A stretch of 64,000 bases of DNA, from positions 1,359,501-1,423,500 of the forward strand of contig NZ_CP031941.1 of assembly GCF_003443655.1 (NCBI RefSeq), given 5' to 3'. The notes under the pieces are model-generated. The model worked only from the letters and a program-made list of their open reading frames with translations. It was not told where the DNA came from and ran no database searches. This document shows positions 1 to 8,558 of the stretch, one piece after another (the first letter of the stretch is position 1; each line of letters opens with the position of its first letter). The translations under genes and the position numbers were made by a program. The stretch is from Nostoc sphaeroides (lineage in GTDB: Bacteria; Cyanobacteriota; Cyanobacteriia; Cyanobacteriales; Nostocaceae).

Positions 1-310
1 ATCATTCAAATTATATTATCCAGTATAATATCAGAGGTCTATAGCAGCATTGATTAACCATTTAAATTTACATTACTATAAACTATAGCTTCAACTGTAA
101 AACCACCGAATTATTGGACAAATCTGGGTTAGATAGGAGTATTTTTTACTTAACTAAATAATAGACATCTCCAGAAATTAAATATGCGTTATTCAGAACC
201 CTTCTAGAAACGTAGCAGTGCTACGTCAAAACAATTCATTAATGTTTAATTTATAAACCTTTTATATTGTGAGAATGTATTCTATGTATCTTTTCTAAGA
301 TAAATAGTAT
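1..310. other. Intergenic, no gene seen
   Basis: AT-rich sequence at the window edge. I see no convincing ORF on either strand, no RNA gene and no clear terminator. It lies 3' of the leftward coaE gene. Confidence 0.5.
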
Positions 311-907
311 TTAGTCCCTACTTATGATTTTTAGAGCTACATCTACCTGCTTCAGTAGTACTTCTAGGGTGGAAGAGTTATCTAAAACTACATCTGCATG
401 GGCCGCTTTTTCTTCTATAGATAATTGACTGTTGATCCTGGCTTGTGCCTGTTCTCTATTTAAATGGTTTCGTTGTATCAATCTTTGTAGCTGTTGCTCT
501 TGAGAACAACGTACTACCCAGATTTCTGTAACTAAATCAGTCATCCCAGCTTCAAATAATAGAGGCACTACTAGCACCAGGGTTGGTGAGGAAGATAGGG
601 CGATCGCTTCCTCAAAGCGATCGCGCACATCAGGATGAATCAAATTGTCTATCCAGTTGCGTTCATCTTGACGATTAAAGATGATTTCGCCTAGCTTTTG
701 GCGGTTGAGGCTGCCATCTGGTAATAAAATTTGTTCGCCGTAACGCCCTGCGATCGCACCAAGAATAGGCGAACCTAAAGATACTGCCTCTCTAGCATAA
801 ATATCTGCATCCAGAATTGGCAGGTTATAAGCGCTAGCCAAATAATTGGTGACAGTGGTTTTGCCTGTGGCAATACCTCCAGTTAAGCCGATTATACGTT
901 TTGTCAT
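311..907 (-). CDS. coaE: Dephospho-CoA kinase
   Basis: Phosphorylates the 3'-hydroxyl of dephospho-CoA with ATP, the last step of coenzyme A synthesis, in the cytoplasm. The 198-residue protein opens with a P-loop (GLTGGIATGKTT, residues 7-18), followed by the LDADIYAR segment and the later LVVPLLFE and R-N-x-L-x-R-E-Q-A-x-x-R-I lid region, all typical of CoaE. Length is normal for the family. The ATG is followed by a standard MTKRIIGLTGG start, and the region just upstream is a heptamer repeat, so a longer N-terminus is unlikely. It is the last gene of a leftward pair behind the cobA-hemD fusion, with about 100 bp between them; co-transcription is possible but not shown. Confidence 0.95.
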   Translation of the reverse strand: MTKRIIGLTGGIATGKTTVTNYLASAYNLPILDADIYAREAVSLGSPILGAIAGRYGEQILLPDGSLNRQKLGEIIFNRQDERNWIDNLIHPDVRDRFEEAIALSSSPTLVLVVPLLFEAGMTDLVTEIWVVRCSQEQQLQRLIQRNHLNREQAQARINSQLSIEEKAAHADVVLDNSSTLEVLLKQVDVALKIISRD

Positions 908-936
908 TAGTCATTAGTCATTAGTCATTAGTTATT
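903..936. repeat. Heptanucleotide tandem repeat (STRR-like)
   Basis: About four and a half head-to-tail copies of a TCATTAG heptamer run over the coaE start codon and into the gap. Tandem heptamers of this kind are typical of heterocystous cyanobacteria. The same heptamer recurs at 2653-2690, immediately upstream of the next gene. Confidence 0.85.
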
Positions 937-1012
937 CTCCCCCTGCCTCCCCTGCTCTCCCTGCTCCCTCATCTCCCGGTTGGTGAACGAAGTCGAACCA
1001 CATCTCCCTCAT

Positions 1013-2656
1013 CTAATAATTTGTCGCCCATGTTATCAATGCTTGGGTTAAACCATCTAAAGTATATTCTTGGGCTTCTACATCCACGCGCCTGAATAAA
1101 AAATGACACGTTTTCGAGGTTTGAGGCCCGATAGAGGCAATACAAACGCCCTCTAAGAATTGGCTAGGATCAGAGTCGTTGGAAAATATCTTGTCAGTAA
1201 GTTGACAGAAAAATTGCACAGTTTTAGAACTGGCAAAAGTAATCACATCTATCTTGCGATTTTGGAGAGCTAACTGTGCCTCTGGTGGAATATTAGTAGG
1301 GCAACAAGATTGATATGCGGCAACTTCTATCACCTTTGCTCCCTTGAGAGTTAATTCCTTAACCAAAATTTCTCTGCCGCCGCTTTCAACTCTGGGAAAT
1401 AAAACCTTTTTACCATGCAGATCCTCTGGGAAATTTTCTACTAAAGAATCGGCAATAAAATTGGGGGGAATAAAATCTGGTTGGAGAGAATGTTGTTTGA
1501 GACAATGGGCTGTTTTCTCACCAACGACGGCAATTTTTACGCCTGCTAAGGCCCGGCTATCTTTACCTTGGGCGTTTAACCTTTCAAAGAAGTAGTCTAC
1601 GGCATTGGTAGAAGTGAGAATTAACCAGTCGAAGTCAGATAAATGAGCGATCGCATTATCCAAAGCTTCCCAACTGGAGGGCGGGCCGATTTCTAAGGTA
1701 GGCATTTCGATGACTGTTGCACCTAATGCGATCAGGCGATCGCTAAATTGGCTCGATTGTCCAACTGAACGTGTCACTAAGATTGTTTTGCCACTGAGCG
1801 GAAGAGGAGATGAGGGGAAGTTACTTAACATAGGTTTGGGTATAAAAATACTCGCGTTCACAGCCGGAACCTGGAAATGCCTTTCTCCAGACTCCTGACT
1901 GATAATTTCGTCTAAATATATATTCTCAGGTTGTAAGTACTTCCGTAGCCCAACAACTTCGCCAATGACAATTACTGCTGGAGAAAGGGATAATTCGGTG
2001 GTTTGTTTTACAATATTGCCCAGTTGTGCTGTCCAAATTTGTTGGCGAGGAGTTCCTGCCCAACGAATGATAGCAATGGGTGTTAAGTGCGATCGCCCGT
2101 GTCGCACCAGTTGATGTACAATTTCTGGCAGATGTTGCCCTCCCATCAAAATTACCAGTGTCTCTAGCCGTGAGAGTGCCTCCCAGTCTAAAACTTCTGG
2201 TTCATGAGCTGTAAGGACTGCAAAAGTGCGACTCAACACCGGATCTGTGAGGGGAATTCCTGCTAACAAAGGTGCTGCAAGGGCTGAGGAAATTCCTGGT
2301 ACTAGTTCAAAATCACAACCAGATGCTTTCAGCGCTTCAATTTCGGAAGTACAACGCCCAAAAATCAACGGATCGCCTGATTTTAGCCGTACAACTTGTT
2401 TCCCATGCTGGCAATGCTTTACCAATAACTTGTTAATCTCAGCTTGGGTTGTACTGGGTTTACCACCGCGTTTCCCAACATCTAACTTCAAACAATCAGA
2501 TGGTACGCACTGCAACAATTGAGCATCTACCAGGGCATCGTAGACTAAAACTTGAGCAGCAGCTAAGAGATTGTAAGCTTTTACCGTCAGGTATGCTACA
2601 TCTCCAGGCCCAGCACCTACGAGATAAACTTTGCCATTTTCTTGAGTCTTAGTCAT
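1013..2656 (-). CDS. Fused uroporphyrinogen-III C-methyltransferase / uroporphyrinogen-III synthase
   Basis: A 547-residue two-domain protein. Residues 8-245 are a SUMT domain (VYLVGAGPGD, GKRGGKPS, RLKSGDPLIFGR, VPGISSALAAP), which uses S-adenosylmethionine to make precorrin-2. Residues about 285-547 are a HemD-like domain (KTILVTRSVGQ, DWLILTSTNAVDYFF, FASSKTVQFF), which closes hydroxymethylbilane to uroporphyrinogen III. CobA-HemD fusions are known in bacteria and couple tetrapyrrole ring closure to the siroheme/corrin branch. A second, stand-alone SUMT lies at 11628-12407, so this one may mainly serve heme/chlorophyll flux or cobalamin; that is inference. The gene is flanked on both sides by heptamer repeats. 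The start follows the ATG before TKTQENGKVYLVG. Confidence 0.9.
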   Translation of the reverse strand: MTKTQENGKVYLVGAGPGDVAYLTVKAYNLLAAAQVLVYDALVDAQLLQCVPSDCLKLDVGKRGGKPSTTQAEINKLLVKHCQHGKQVVRLKSGDPLIFGRCTSEIEALKASGCDFELVPGISSALAAPLLAGIPLTDPVLSRTFAVLTAHEPEVLDWEALSRLETLVILMGGQHLPEIVHQLVRHGRSHLTPIAIIRWAGTPRQQIWTAQLGNIVKQTTELSLSPAVIVIGEVVGLRKYLQPENIYLDEIISQESGERHFQVPAVNASIFIPKPMLSNFPSSPLPLSGKTILVTRSVGQSSQFSDRLIALGATVIEMPTLEIGPPSSWEALDNAIAHLSDFDWLILTSTNAVDYFFERLNAQGKDSRALAGVKIAVVGEKTAHCLKQHSLQPDFIPPNFIADSLVENFPEDLHGKKVLFPRVESGGREILVKELTLKGAKVIEVAAYQSCCPTNIPPEAQLALQNRKIDVITFASSKTVQFFCQLTDKIFSNDSDPSQFLEGVCIASIGPQTSKTCHFLFRRVDVEAQEYTLDGLTQALITWATNY

Positions 2657-2788
2657 TAGTCATTAGTCATTAGTCATTAGTCAATAGTTCTTGTTCCTGT
2701 GCTTCTTTCCTAGTCCCCAGTCCCCAGTCCCCAATCCCCAGTCCCCAATCCCCAATCCCCAATCCCCAATCCCCAATCCCCAATCCCC
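2653..2788. repeat. Two heptamer repeat arrays
   Basis: First array (2653-2690) is TCATTAG-type and matches the array at 903-936. Second array (about 2709-2788) is a run of CCCCAGT/CCCCAAT heptamers filling almost the whole gap between the TPR gene and the cobA-hemD fusion. Copy number is likely to vary between strains. Confidence 0.85.
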
Positions 2789-2789
2789 A

Positions 2790-4022
2790 TTATTCAATTC
2801 TTCGGATATTCATTTTTTCGATTAGCTGATCAACTTGCTCAACCATCTCCTTGTTTTCCTCAGCTTGGAATAACTCTCTGGCTTTTTTGAGATTAACGAT
2901 CGCTTCTTCTAGCTGTTGTTCTCTTCCCAAAGCGATCCCCAAATTATAGTAAGTGAATGCATCGTTGGGTACAAGGCTAATGGCTTTTTTGTAATGGGCG
3001 ATCGCTTCTTGTGGTTTACCTTGATCGTCCATCGCATTTCCCAAACCTGTGTAAGCTTGTGCATGTTTGGGATCGAGGCGAATCGCTTCGGTATAGTCGG
3101 CGATCGCTTCTGTTAGCTTGCCTTGAGCGTAAAAAGCACTTGCTAAATTATAGTGAGCGTCTGCATAGTTGGGATCGAAGCTTATGGCTTTTTGGTAATT
3201 TGCGATCGCTTCTTCTAGTTTGCCTTGAGCGTACAGAGTATTTCCCAAGGCGTTATAACCTGCGGGATTTTTTGGTTCGAGGCGAATCGCTACTGTATAT
3301 TCGGCGATTGCTTCTGTTGGCAATCCTATAGCATACAAGGCGTTCCCTAAGTAATAGTGAGCCTCTGCATATTTGGGATCAAAGCTAATAGATTTTTTGT
3401 ACTGAGTAACCGCTTCTGCTAGCTCACCTCGATCGTACAGAGCATTTCCCAGACGGGTATAAGTTGGGGCATAATTGGGTTTGAGGCGAATAGCTGCTGT
3501 ATATTCGGTGGCTGCTTCTGTGAGCTTGCCTTGAGCGTAGAAAGCATTTCCTAAGTTATAGTGAGCGTCTGCATAGTTGGGTTCAAGGGTGATAGCTTTT
3601 TTATATTGTGCGATCGCAGCTTCTAACTGATTGAGTCTTGCTAAAGTCAAACCCAAATTAAAGTATGCTCCAGAGTTTTTCGGATCGAGGCTAATGGCTT
3701 TTTTGTAAATAGCGATCGCTTCTTGTGGTTTACCTTGATCGTCGAGAGTATTTGCCAAAGCAATATAAGCTTGGGCAAAGTTGGGTTCTAGTTCAATTGC
3801 TTTGCGAAAAGCCGCTTCTGCTCCTTTAAAATCTCCTTGTTTATAGAGATTGGTTCCTTGCTCAAAGTTAGCAACTGCGTTTTTGTTATTAGCAGCTGCT
3901 GCGTGATCTGAGCTTGGAATTTTTGATAAAACAACGCGAATATCTTTACCAAAGGCAGTATTCCCATTACTCAAACACAAGCCGATAATAGCTGCTACCA
4001 TTAGATTCTTGTTTTTCAGCAT
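2790..4022 (-). CDS. Secreted or membrane-anchored TPR protein
   Basis: 410 residues when started at the internal ATG (4022), which has an AAGG ribosome-binding site about 8 bases upstream; an in-frame start 42 bases earlier lacks this. The N-terminus ([15 protein letters not shown] then an AFG/KD junction) looks like a Sec signal peptide. The rest is about nine consecutive tetratricopeptide repeats from residue 50 onward, with the usual W/Y-x-x-L-G-x-A-x-Y...A-x-x-x-Y-x-x-A-I-x-L-x-P spacing (for example [28 protein letters not shown]). TPR solenoids bind partner proteins, so a scaffold role in the periplasm or at the membrane is likely. The repeats are very similar to one another, which suggests recent internal duplication. 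Partner unknown. Confidence 0.85.
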   Translation of the reverse strand: MLKNKNLMVAAIIGLCLSNGNTAFGKDIRVVLSKIPSSDHAAAANNKNAVANFEQGTNLYKQGDFKGAEAAFRKAIELEPNFAQAYIALANTLDDQGKPQEAIAIYKKAISLDPKNSGAYFNLGLTLARLNQLEAAIAQYKKAITLEPNYADAHYNLGNAFYAQGKLTEAATEYTAAIRLKPNYAPTYTRLGNALYDRGELAEAVTQYKKSISFDPKYAEAHYYLGNALYAIGLPTEAIAEYTVAIRLEPKNPAGYNALGNTLYAQGKLEEAIANYQKAISFDPNYADAHYNLASAFYAQGKLTEAIADYTEAIRLDPKHAQAYTGLGNAMDDQGKPQEAIAHYKKAISLVPNDAFTYYNLGIALGREQQLEEAIVNLKKARELFQAEENKEMVEQVDQLIEKMNIRRIE

Positions 4023-4052
4023 TTTTATTACCTTATCTGCTTGGTTTACATA

Positions 4053-4197
4053 TAAATTTCGCACTGCTTTTCTATCCCGCCTCGGAATTAATTCCGAGTC
4101 TCATAGCTGAAGTCCACTAAGCGTGGACTAAATGATCAATTCAGTCCACGCTTAGTGGACTTTCGCTATCAGCCCTGAACTTCAGTTCTGGGCGGGA
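4053..4197. repeat. Nested palindromic repeat, copy 1
   Basis: A 145-bp unit with an inner perfect stem (AGTCCACTAAGCGTGGACT paired with AGTCCACGCTTAGTGGACT) inside outer arms that begin CCCGCC and end GGCGGG. A second copy with the same outer sequence but a different inner stem lies at 46613-46757, and a shorter relative at 46501-46597. It sits between the TPR gene and the kinase gene, upstream of the former. Confidence 0.85.
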
Positions 4198-4340
4198 TTG
4201 CCTGTGTGTGTGACAGGAGGGGAGTAAAAACGTACCTTTGGCGGAGTTCTACCAGGAATTATAAGTTATTAACCTAACTTGATACAAGTCTACTTCCATA
4301 TAATTGTCCATTTGTACACAATAGCTGAGGCTTTAATTAA

Positions 4341-6500
4341 TTAGGTAATTGCTGACACTTTTGCTTCAACAAGTTGAGCAATGGCTGCAATTAATTCTTC
4401 TGGGTTAAAAGGCTTAGGTAAATGCATCTGAAACCCAGCTTTTAGTGCTTCTTCCTGGTCATCATTTCTAGCAAAAGCCGTCAAAGCGATCGCTGGAATT
4501 TGTCCACCTTGTTCTGGTGTCCAAGTTCTCACTTTACGTATTAACATATAGCCATCCATATCGGGCATACTAATATCGCTGACCAACACATCTAGCTTTA
4601 CCTGTGCTAGAGTTTGTAATGCTTCATAAGCAGAAGATAAAGAGATAACAAAAGCCCCATCTTGCTCTAAAACAAAAGCAGTAAAATCTAGAGAATCAGG
4701 CTCATCATCGACAACTAAAACCCGAATGCCAGCGAGAGGTAAAGACTTAGGAATTAATAATACAGGATAGTTTTGTTCATCCGTCAATCTTAGGTTTTCA
4801 TCTTGCAGAAGTGGCAAACTAACAGTAAATGTTGCCCCTTTATCTTCACCGTGGCTATCTGCTTTGACAATGCCGCCATGTATCTCGATGATATTACGCA
4901 CAATTGCCAATCCCAATCCTAATCCACCAAAATTTCTCGTAGAGGTGCTATCTGCTTGGCGGAAGTAATCAAACACGAATGGCAAAAATTCAGCGCTAAT
5001 TCCCTTACCTGTATCGCTAACTATGATTTGAGCATAGCCATCGGCTTGCTTTAGTCGCACTTCTATCTTTCCTCCTTTGGGTGTAAATTTGACAGCGTTA
5101 GAAAGGAGATTCCAAACCACTTGCTGCAAACGAGTAGAGTCGCCCATAACTTCCCCCATAAGGGGTTCAAATACTGTACTTACCTCAATCGACTTTGCTT
5201 CTGCTGCTAAACGCATTGTCTGTAGTGCAGACAATATCGTAGACTCTAGATTAATCTTCGTAATATCCAGTGTCAGTTTGCCCTGTAAAATTCTGGAGAT
5301 ATCTAGCAAGTCTTCAATGAGTTGAACCTGTAAGGTGGCATTCCGCTCGATTGTGGCTAGTGCTTCAGATGTTTTCGCTTGGTTTAACCTGCCAGTTTGC
5401 AACAACTTTGACCAGCCGAGAATTGCGTTTAGTGGAGTGCGTAGTTCGTGAGAAAGAACAGCTAAAAATTCATCTTTAATTCGATTGGCTGTTTCTGCTT
5501 TAGCTCGTGCTATTTGTTCTAATTCCAGCAGGTGTGCCCGTTCTTCAAGTATTTGTTTTTGTTCGTGGATATCTGTACATGTTCCAAACCACTTTACTAC
5601 AATACCTTGCTCATCTTTGAGTGGTAAACCTCGCGCTAGCTGCCAACGATAGGAGCCATCAGAAGCCCGTTTAAAGCGATATTCATTGTTATATATAGTG
5701 CTATTTTTTACAGCATTAGACCAAACTTCATCAGCATTTTGGATATCATCTGGATGCAATGCAGCCAACCAACCAGAACCCAAGGATTGCTCTAATGTTA
5801 ACCCAGTGTATTCGCACCAATTTTGATTAAAAAAATCACATTCACCGTTAGGATTGGTTGTCCATACAAGTTGAGGAATTGCCTCAGCCAAGTAACGGTA
5901 GCGTTCTTCGCTTTGTCGAAGAATTTCTAAGATGCGTTGGCGTTCAAGGATTTCTTGTTGTAATTGCTCGTTAGTCTTGGTAATTTCATTGGTGCGAACA
6001 GCAACCATTTCTTCGAGATGATTCTGATATTTTCGCAGTTCCTCCTCTACCCGTAAGCGTTCGCCTATTTGTGTTTGAAGTTCTTGATTTGCTTGTTCTA
6101 GTTGAGCAGGGCTAGGAAGTGCCAATGCTTGGGGAACTAGAGGTACAAGTTGTACTGCTGTAATTACAGATATCATTGCAGTTACTGCTTTGACAAACCC
6201 CGACAGCCAATAGGTTGGATACCAAAGCGTCCAAATCTCTATTAAATGAGTAGTGCCACAAGCTACGATAAATGCACTAAACAGCAGAAAAATCCAATCA
6301 AAGGGCAAATCCTGCCGCTTGCGGACAAAGTAGAAAAGTGTAGCTGGAATCGAGTAATAAGCTAGTGCGATGAACGCATCAGATAATATGTGTAACCCAA
6401 CTAAATTTGTTTGCCATAGATAGCAGTGTCCATGTGGAATAAATGATCCTGATGTAAAAAAATTAGTCCACAATTCTGATATCATGTCTGACATAAACAC
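4341..6500 (-). CDS. Ethylene-receptor-like hybrid sensor histidine kinase
   Basis: 719 residues. Three membrane helices at residues 36-120 match the plant ETR1 ethylene-binding domain. Aligning to ETR1, all seven ligand/copper residues I checked are present: Asp41, Tyr48, Ile51, Pro52, Ile78, Cys81 and His85 (ETR1 D25, Y32, I35, P36, I62, C65, H69). Then follow a coiled coil (130-195), a PAS domain (196-315), HisKA with phosphoacceptor His351 ([13 protein letters not shown]), HATPase with N-box near 463-470 and G-boxes DTGKGI and GGLGLGL, and a C-terminal receiver with Asp642 (SDISMPDMDG). Plant receptors and the Synechocystis receptor have GAF rather than PAS. It is probably in the inner or thylakoid membrane. 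No cognate regulator is adjacent. Start could be Met1, Met3 or Met6. Ethylene binding is inferred from conserved residues. Confidence 0.88.
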   Translation of the reverse strand: MFMSDMISELWTNFFTSGSFIPHGHCYLWQTNLVGLHILSDAFIALAYYSIPATLFYFVRKRQDLPFDWIFLLFSAFIVACGTTHLIEIWTLWYPTYWLSGFVKAVTAMISVITAVQLVPLVPQALALPSPAQLEQANQELQTQIGERLRVEEELRKYQNHLEEMVAVRTNEITKTNEQLQQEILERQRILEILRQSEERYRYLAEAIPQLVWTTNPNGECDFFNQNWCEYTGLTLEQSLGSGWLAALHPDDIQNADEVWSNAVKNSTIYNNEYRFKRASDGSYRWQLARGLPLKDEQGIVVKWFGTCTDIHEQKQILEERAHLLELEQIARAKAETANRIKDEFLAVLSHELRTPLNAILGWSKLLQTGRLNQAKTSEALATIERNATLQVQLIEDLLDISRILQGKLTLDITKINLESTILSALQTMRLAAEAKSIEVSTVFEPLMGEVMGDSTRLQQVVWNLLSNAVKFTPKGGKIEVRLKQADGYAQIIVSDTGKGISAEFLPFVFDYFRQADSTSTRNFGGLGLGLAIVRNIIEIHGGIVKADSHGEDKGATFTVSLPLLQDENLRLTDEQNYPVLLIPKSLPLAGIRVLVVDDEPDSLDFTAFVLEQDGAFVISLSSAYEALQTLAQVKLDVLVSDISMPDMDGYMLIRKVRTWTPEQGGQIPAIALTAFARNDDQEEALKAGFQMHLPKPFNPEELIAAIAQLVEAKVSAIT

Positions 6501-6677
6501 TTTATTTTTTTTAATCTATAGAATCTAATACTAAATTCCTTCATCCTCTAAACCTTAAATCAACTTATCGTGCCTATGGAGCTTATAGCGCATCAGATAG
6601 CAATTTTAAGGGCTATGAAGGGAGTAGTCAAACTTGCGAAAGCTACGGACATAATTACGAAAGACACTGGTAAATTC

Positions 6678-6716
6678 CAAAACAAAACCCATTCTCCCCA
6701 TCATGAGGGGAATGGT
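6678..6716 (-). terminator. Probable intrinsic terminator
   Basis: Stem CCATTCTCCCC / GGGGAATGG with a short loop. Read leftward it is followed by a T-rich run (TTTTGTTTT). It lies 3' of the leftward phytyltransferase-TPR gene pair. Confidence 0.55.
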
Positions 6717-6765
6717 AAAAAAATTAGGAGAAGGAACAGAAAAATTTCATCTCCGCAATTCTGAC

Positions 6766-7239
6766 TTAAGATTTACTTGACTTCTCACTCATTTTATCTA
6801 ACAGTTCAGTGATTTTTTTAGCTTTTTCAGGTTGGCGTTGTTTTTGCAATAAATCTTTAGCTTGTCGTAGGTTAATTTTAGCTTCCTCTTCTCGCTCTTG
6901 CTGCATGAGAATATTTGCCAGACGCAAGTAAGCATCAGGATTTTTTGGACTGCGGCGAATCACTTCCCGAAATAATTCTGTTGCTTCTTCTATTTGGCCT
7001 TGTTGGTTTAAAACATCTCCCAAAAACAAGCGCACCACATCATTAGTTGAGTTGAGGGAAATCACCTTACGAAAGGCTGCTTCTGCACCTTGGTAATCTT
7101 TGGCTTGAGAAAGATTGATTCCTTTTTGAAACAAGTCTGAGGTAATCAAAGTTTTCCAAGCAAAATAGCCAAGAATTGACAGACTAAGAACAACTACAAG
7201 AGCAGGGATAATAGAACTAGTGGGAAAGGTTTCTAGCAT
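6766..7239 (-). CDS. Membrane-anchored TPR protein
   Basis: 157 residues. A single N-terminal helix (residues 9-30, IIPALVVVLSLSILGYFAWK) is followed by about three tetratricopeptide repeats (KGINLSQAKDYQGAEAAF, VRLFLGDVLNQQGQ, AYLRLANILMQQERE) and a charged C-terminal tail. This arrangement fits a small inner- or thylakoid-membrane scaffold facing the cytoplasm. It starts only three bases after the stop of the upstream phytyltransferase gene, so the two are almost certainly one transcript. A role in assembling or regulating the prenyltransferase is possible but is inference from position only. Confidence 0.8.
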   Translation of the reverse strand: MLETFPTSSIIPALVVVLSLSILGYFAWKTLITSDLFQKGINLSQAKDYQGAEAAFRKVISLNSTNDVVRLFLGDVLNQQGQIEEATELFREVIRRSPKNPDAYLRLANILMQQEREEEAKINLRQAKDLLQKQRQPEKAKKITELLDKMSEKSSKS

Positions 7240-7242
7240 TGT

Positions 7243-8211
7243 CTAAGCCAAAAGGCAAGCGATAGGAAAAATTAAATATTCGATAAAAAATAGTTTCCAG
7301 ATAAATTGGTAGAATTGAGCGATCGCACTTTTATCTTGTAAGTCTACCGCCAAACTCCGCAACCACATCCAAGCTAGCAGCCCTAAATGAGTAATTACCA
7401 CAAATATGGGGTTAACTGATGCTACACCTAGCACACCAACCAGAATTATTCCCAGATAGCAGACAGTTATCACCCAAAGAGCTAGATTAAACACAGCTTG
7501 CGAACCGAGTTTGATAGTGAAAGTAGAGATATTATAGAGGCGATCGCCTTCTATATCGGGTATATCTTTAAAGATTGCGATCGCAAAGGTAAACACCAAG
7601 ATAAATAACGTCAGCACCCACACCACAGGTGGAATTCCTTGGCTTTGTTTCAGCGCCCAACTATAATGCAGATACAATCCTAAATTAACAATCGTGCCGC
7701 GCACCGAAAAAATGCACAGCGCTGCCCAAAATGGAAACTGTTTCAAGCGAATTGGCGGCAAAGAATAAGCAGTACCAATGGCTAAACTAATTGCTACCAT
7801 GCCAAATAAGAATGGCCCAGTTAGCCACGCCACAACTAGCGCCAAAATCCCAGTCAAAGCAACAATTAATTGCCCCGTCTGTTGGGAAAACTCACCTGAT
7901 GCCAACGGTAAATGAGGCTTATTAATCTTGTCAATATCAACATCTTCTAATTGATTCAGCCCCACAATGTAGATATTGCCACACACACAAGCAATCCATG
8001 CGCCTAAGACAGGGAATAGGGAATGGGGAGTAGGGAATAGGGAATCAGTACTTTTACTATTTGCAATGGCTATAAAATACAAGCTCAACACACTTAGACT
8101 TGTACCAATAATCGTGTGAGGGCGGGAGAATTTCCAGAAAGCGTATAACCACTGGAAATATGATTGAACGGCTTTGCGTGGCAAAGGGCTGTTTTGAGAA
8201 CTCTGGCTCAT
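7243..8211 (-). CDS. Homogentisate phytyltransferase (UbiA family)
   Basis: Condenses homogentisate with phytyl diphosphate, the committed step of tocopherol synthesis, in the membrane. The 322-residue protein has the first Asp-rich motif N-x-x-x-D-x-x-x-D at Asn86/Asp90/Asp94 (NQLEDVDIDK) and a second at about residue 214 (KDIPDIEGDR), plus about eight hydrophobic helices. Sequence matches the cyanobacterial HPT group (for example INKPHLPLASGEFS). Oddity: residues about 55-67, in the loop between helices 1 and 2, are encoded by five tandem degenerate heptamers (8012-8047) of the kind that elsewhere fill intergenic gaps. Close alternatives are other UbiA prenyltransferases such as homogentisate solanesyltransferase, but the motifs favour HPT. 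Confidence 0.88.
   Translation of the reverse strand: MSQSSQNSPLPRKAVQSYFQWLYAFWKFSRPHTIIGTSLSVLSLYFIAIANSKSTDSLFPTPHSLFPVLGAWIACVCGNIYIVGLNQLEDVDIDKINKPHLPLASGEFSQQTGQLIVALTGILALVVAWLTGPFLFGMVAISLAIGTAYSLPPIRLKQFPFWAALCIFSVRGTIVNLGLYLHYSWALKQSQGIPPVVWVLTLFILVFTFAIAIFKDIPDIEGDRLYNISTFTIKLGSQAVFNLALWVITVCYLGIILVGVLGVASVNPIFVVITHLGLLAWMWLRSLAVDLQDKSAIAQFYQFIWKLFFIEYLIFPIACLLA
8012..8047. repeat. Heptamer repeat inside a coding sequence
   Basis: Five copies of a GGAATAG-like heptamer lie within the phytyltransferase gene and stay open in its frame, coding for a Ser/Leu/Phe/Pro-rich stretch in an extramembrane loop. Confidence 0.8.
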
Positions 8212-8272
8212 GAGTAGCTTTGATTCAGTATTCTGGCTTATTGTTAACCATTGTTACAGAATTTGGTCATTA

Positions 8273-8376
8273 ACAAGAGTCAGCCCCAACTATTGGAGAC
8301 GCTGTGTTTCGACTCCGCTCAACATAAATTCGCGTTTGGGGAAGTCAAAAGTCACGCATTCAGCCTCATACTTCTT
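8273..8376. repeat. Dispersed repeat shared with 54612-54800
   Basis: The segment starting GTCAGCCCCAACTATTGGAG and continuing through GACGCTGTGTTTCGACTCCG to AATTCGCGTTTGGGGAAGTC recurs at 54612-54800. The second copy carries about 95 extra bases in its middle. No coding potential seen. Confidence 0.75.
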
Positions 8377-8400
8377 TACGAGAGGCTGCGCTCAGTATTA

Positions 8401-8523
8401 GGGAACTCCAAGAAATAAATTATCCAATATTGTAGGGTGGGCAACATGAGCGCCCCTAATCATGGGCGGGCGAGACGCCCACCCCACAAGAATTAATTGG
8501 ATATTTTTTTATTTGGAAGTCCC
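8401..8523. mobile_element. MITE family A, copy 1
   Basis: 123 bp with ends GGGAACTCCAAGAAATAAAT and ATTTTTTTATTTGGAAGTCCC (inverted, imperfect), flanked by a 3-bp direct repeat TTA (8398-8400, 8524-8526). The interior differs from the other three copies: it holds a GC-rich hairpin rather than TCAACAG-type repeats. No ORF. Confidence 0.8.
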
Positions 8524-8558
8524 TTATATGATTTTTGCAAGATGTGCAATATTTCTGT

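Noticed and set aside
6570..6764. 64-codon rightward ORF between kinase and TPR genes
   Set aside because: Covers a terminator-like hairpin and has no recognisable features.
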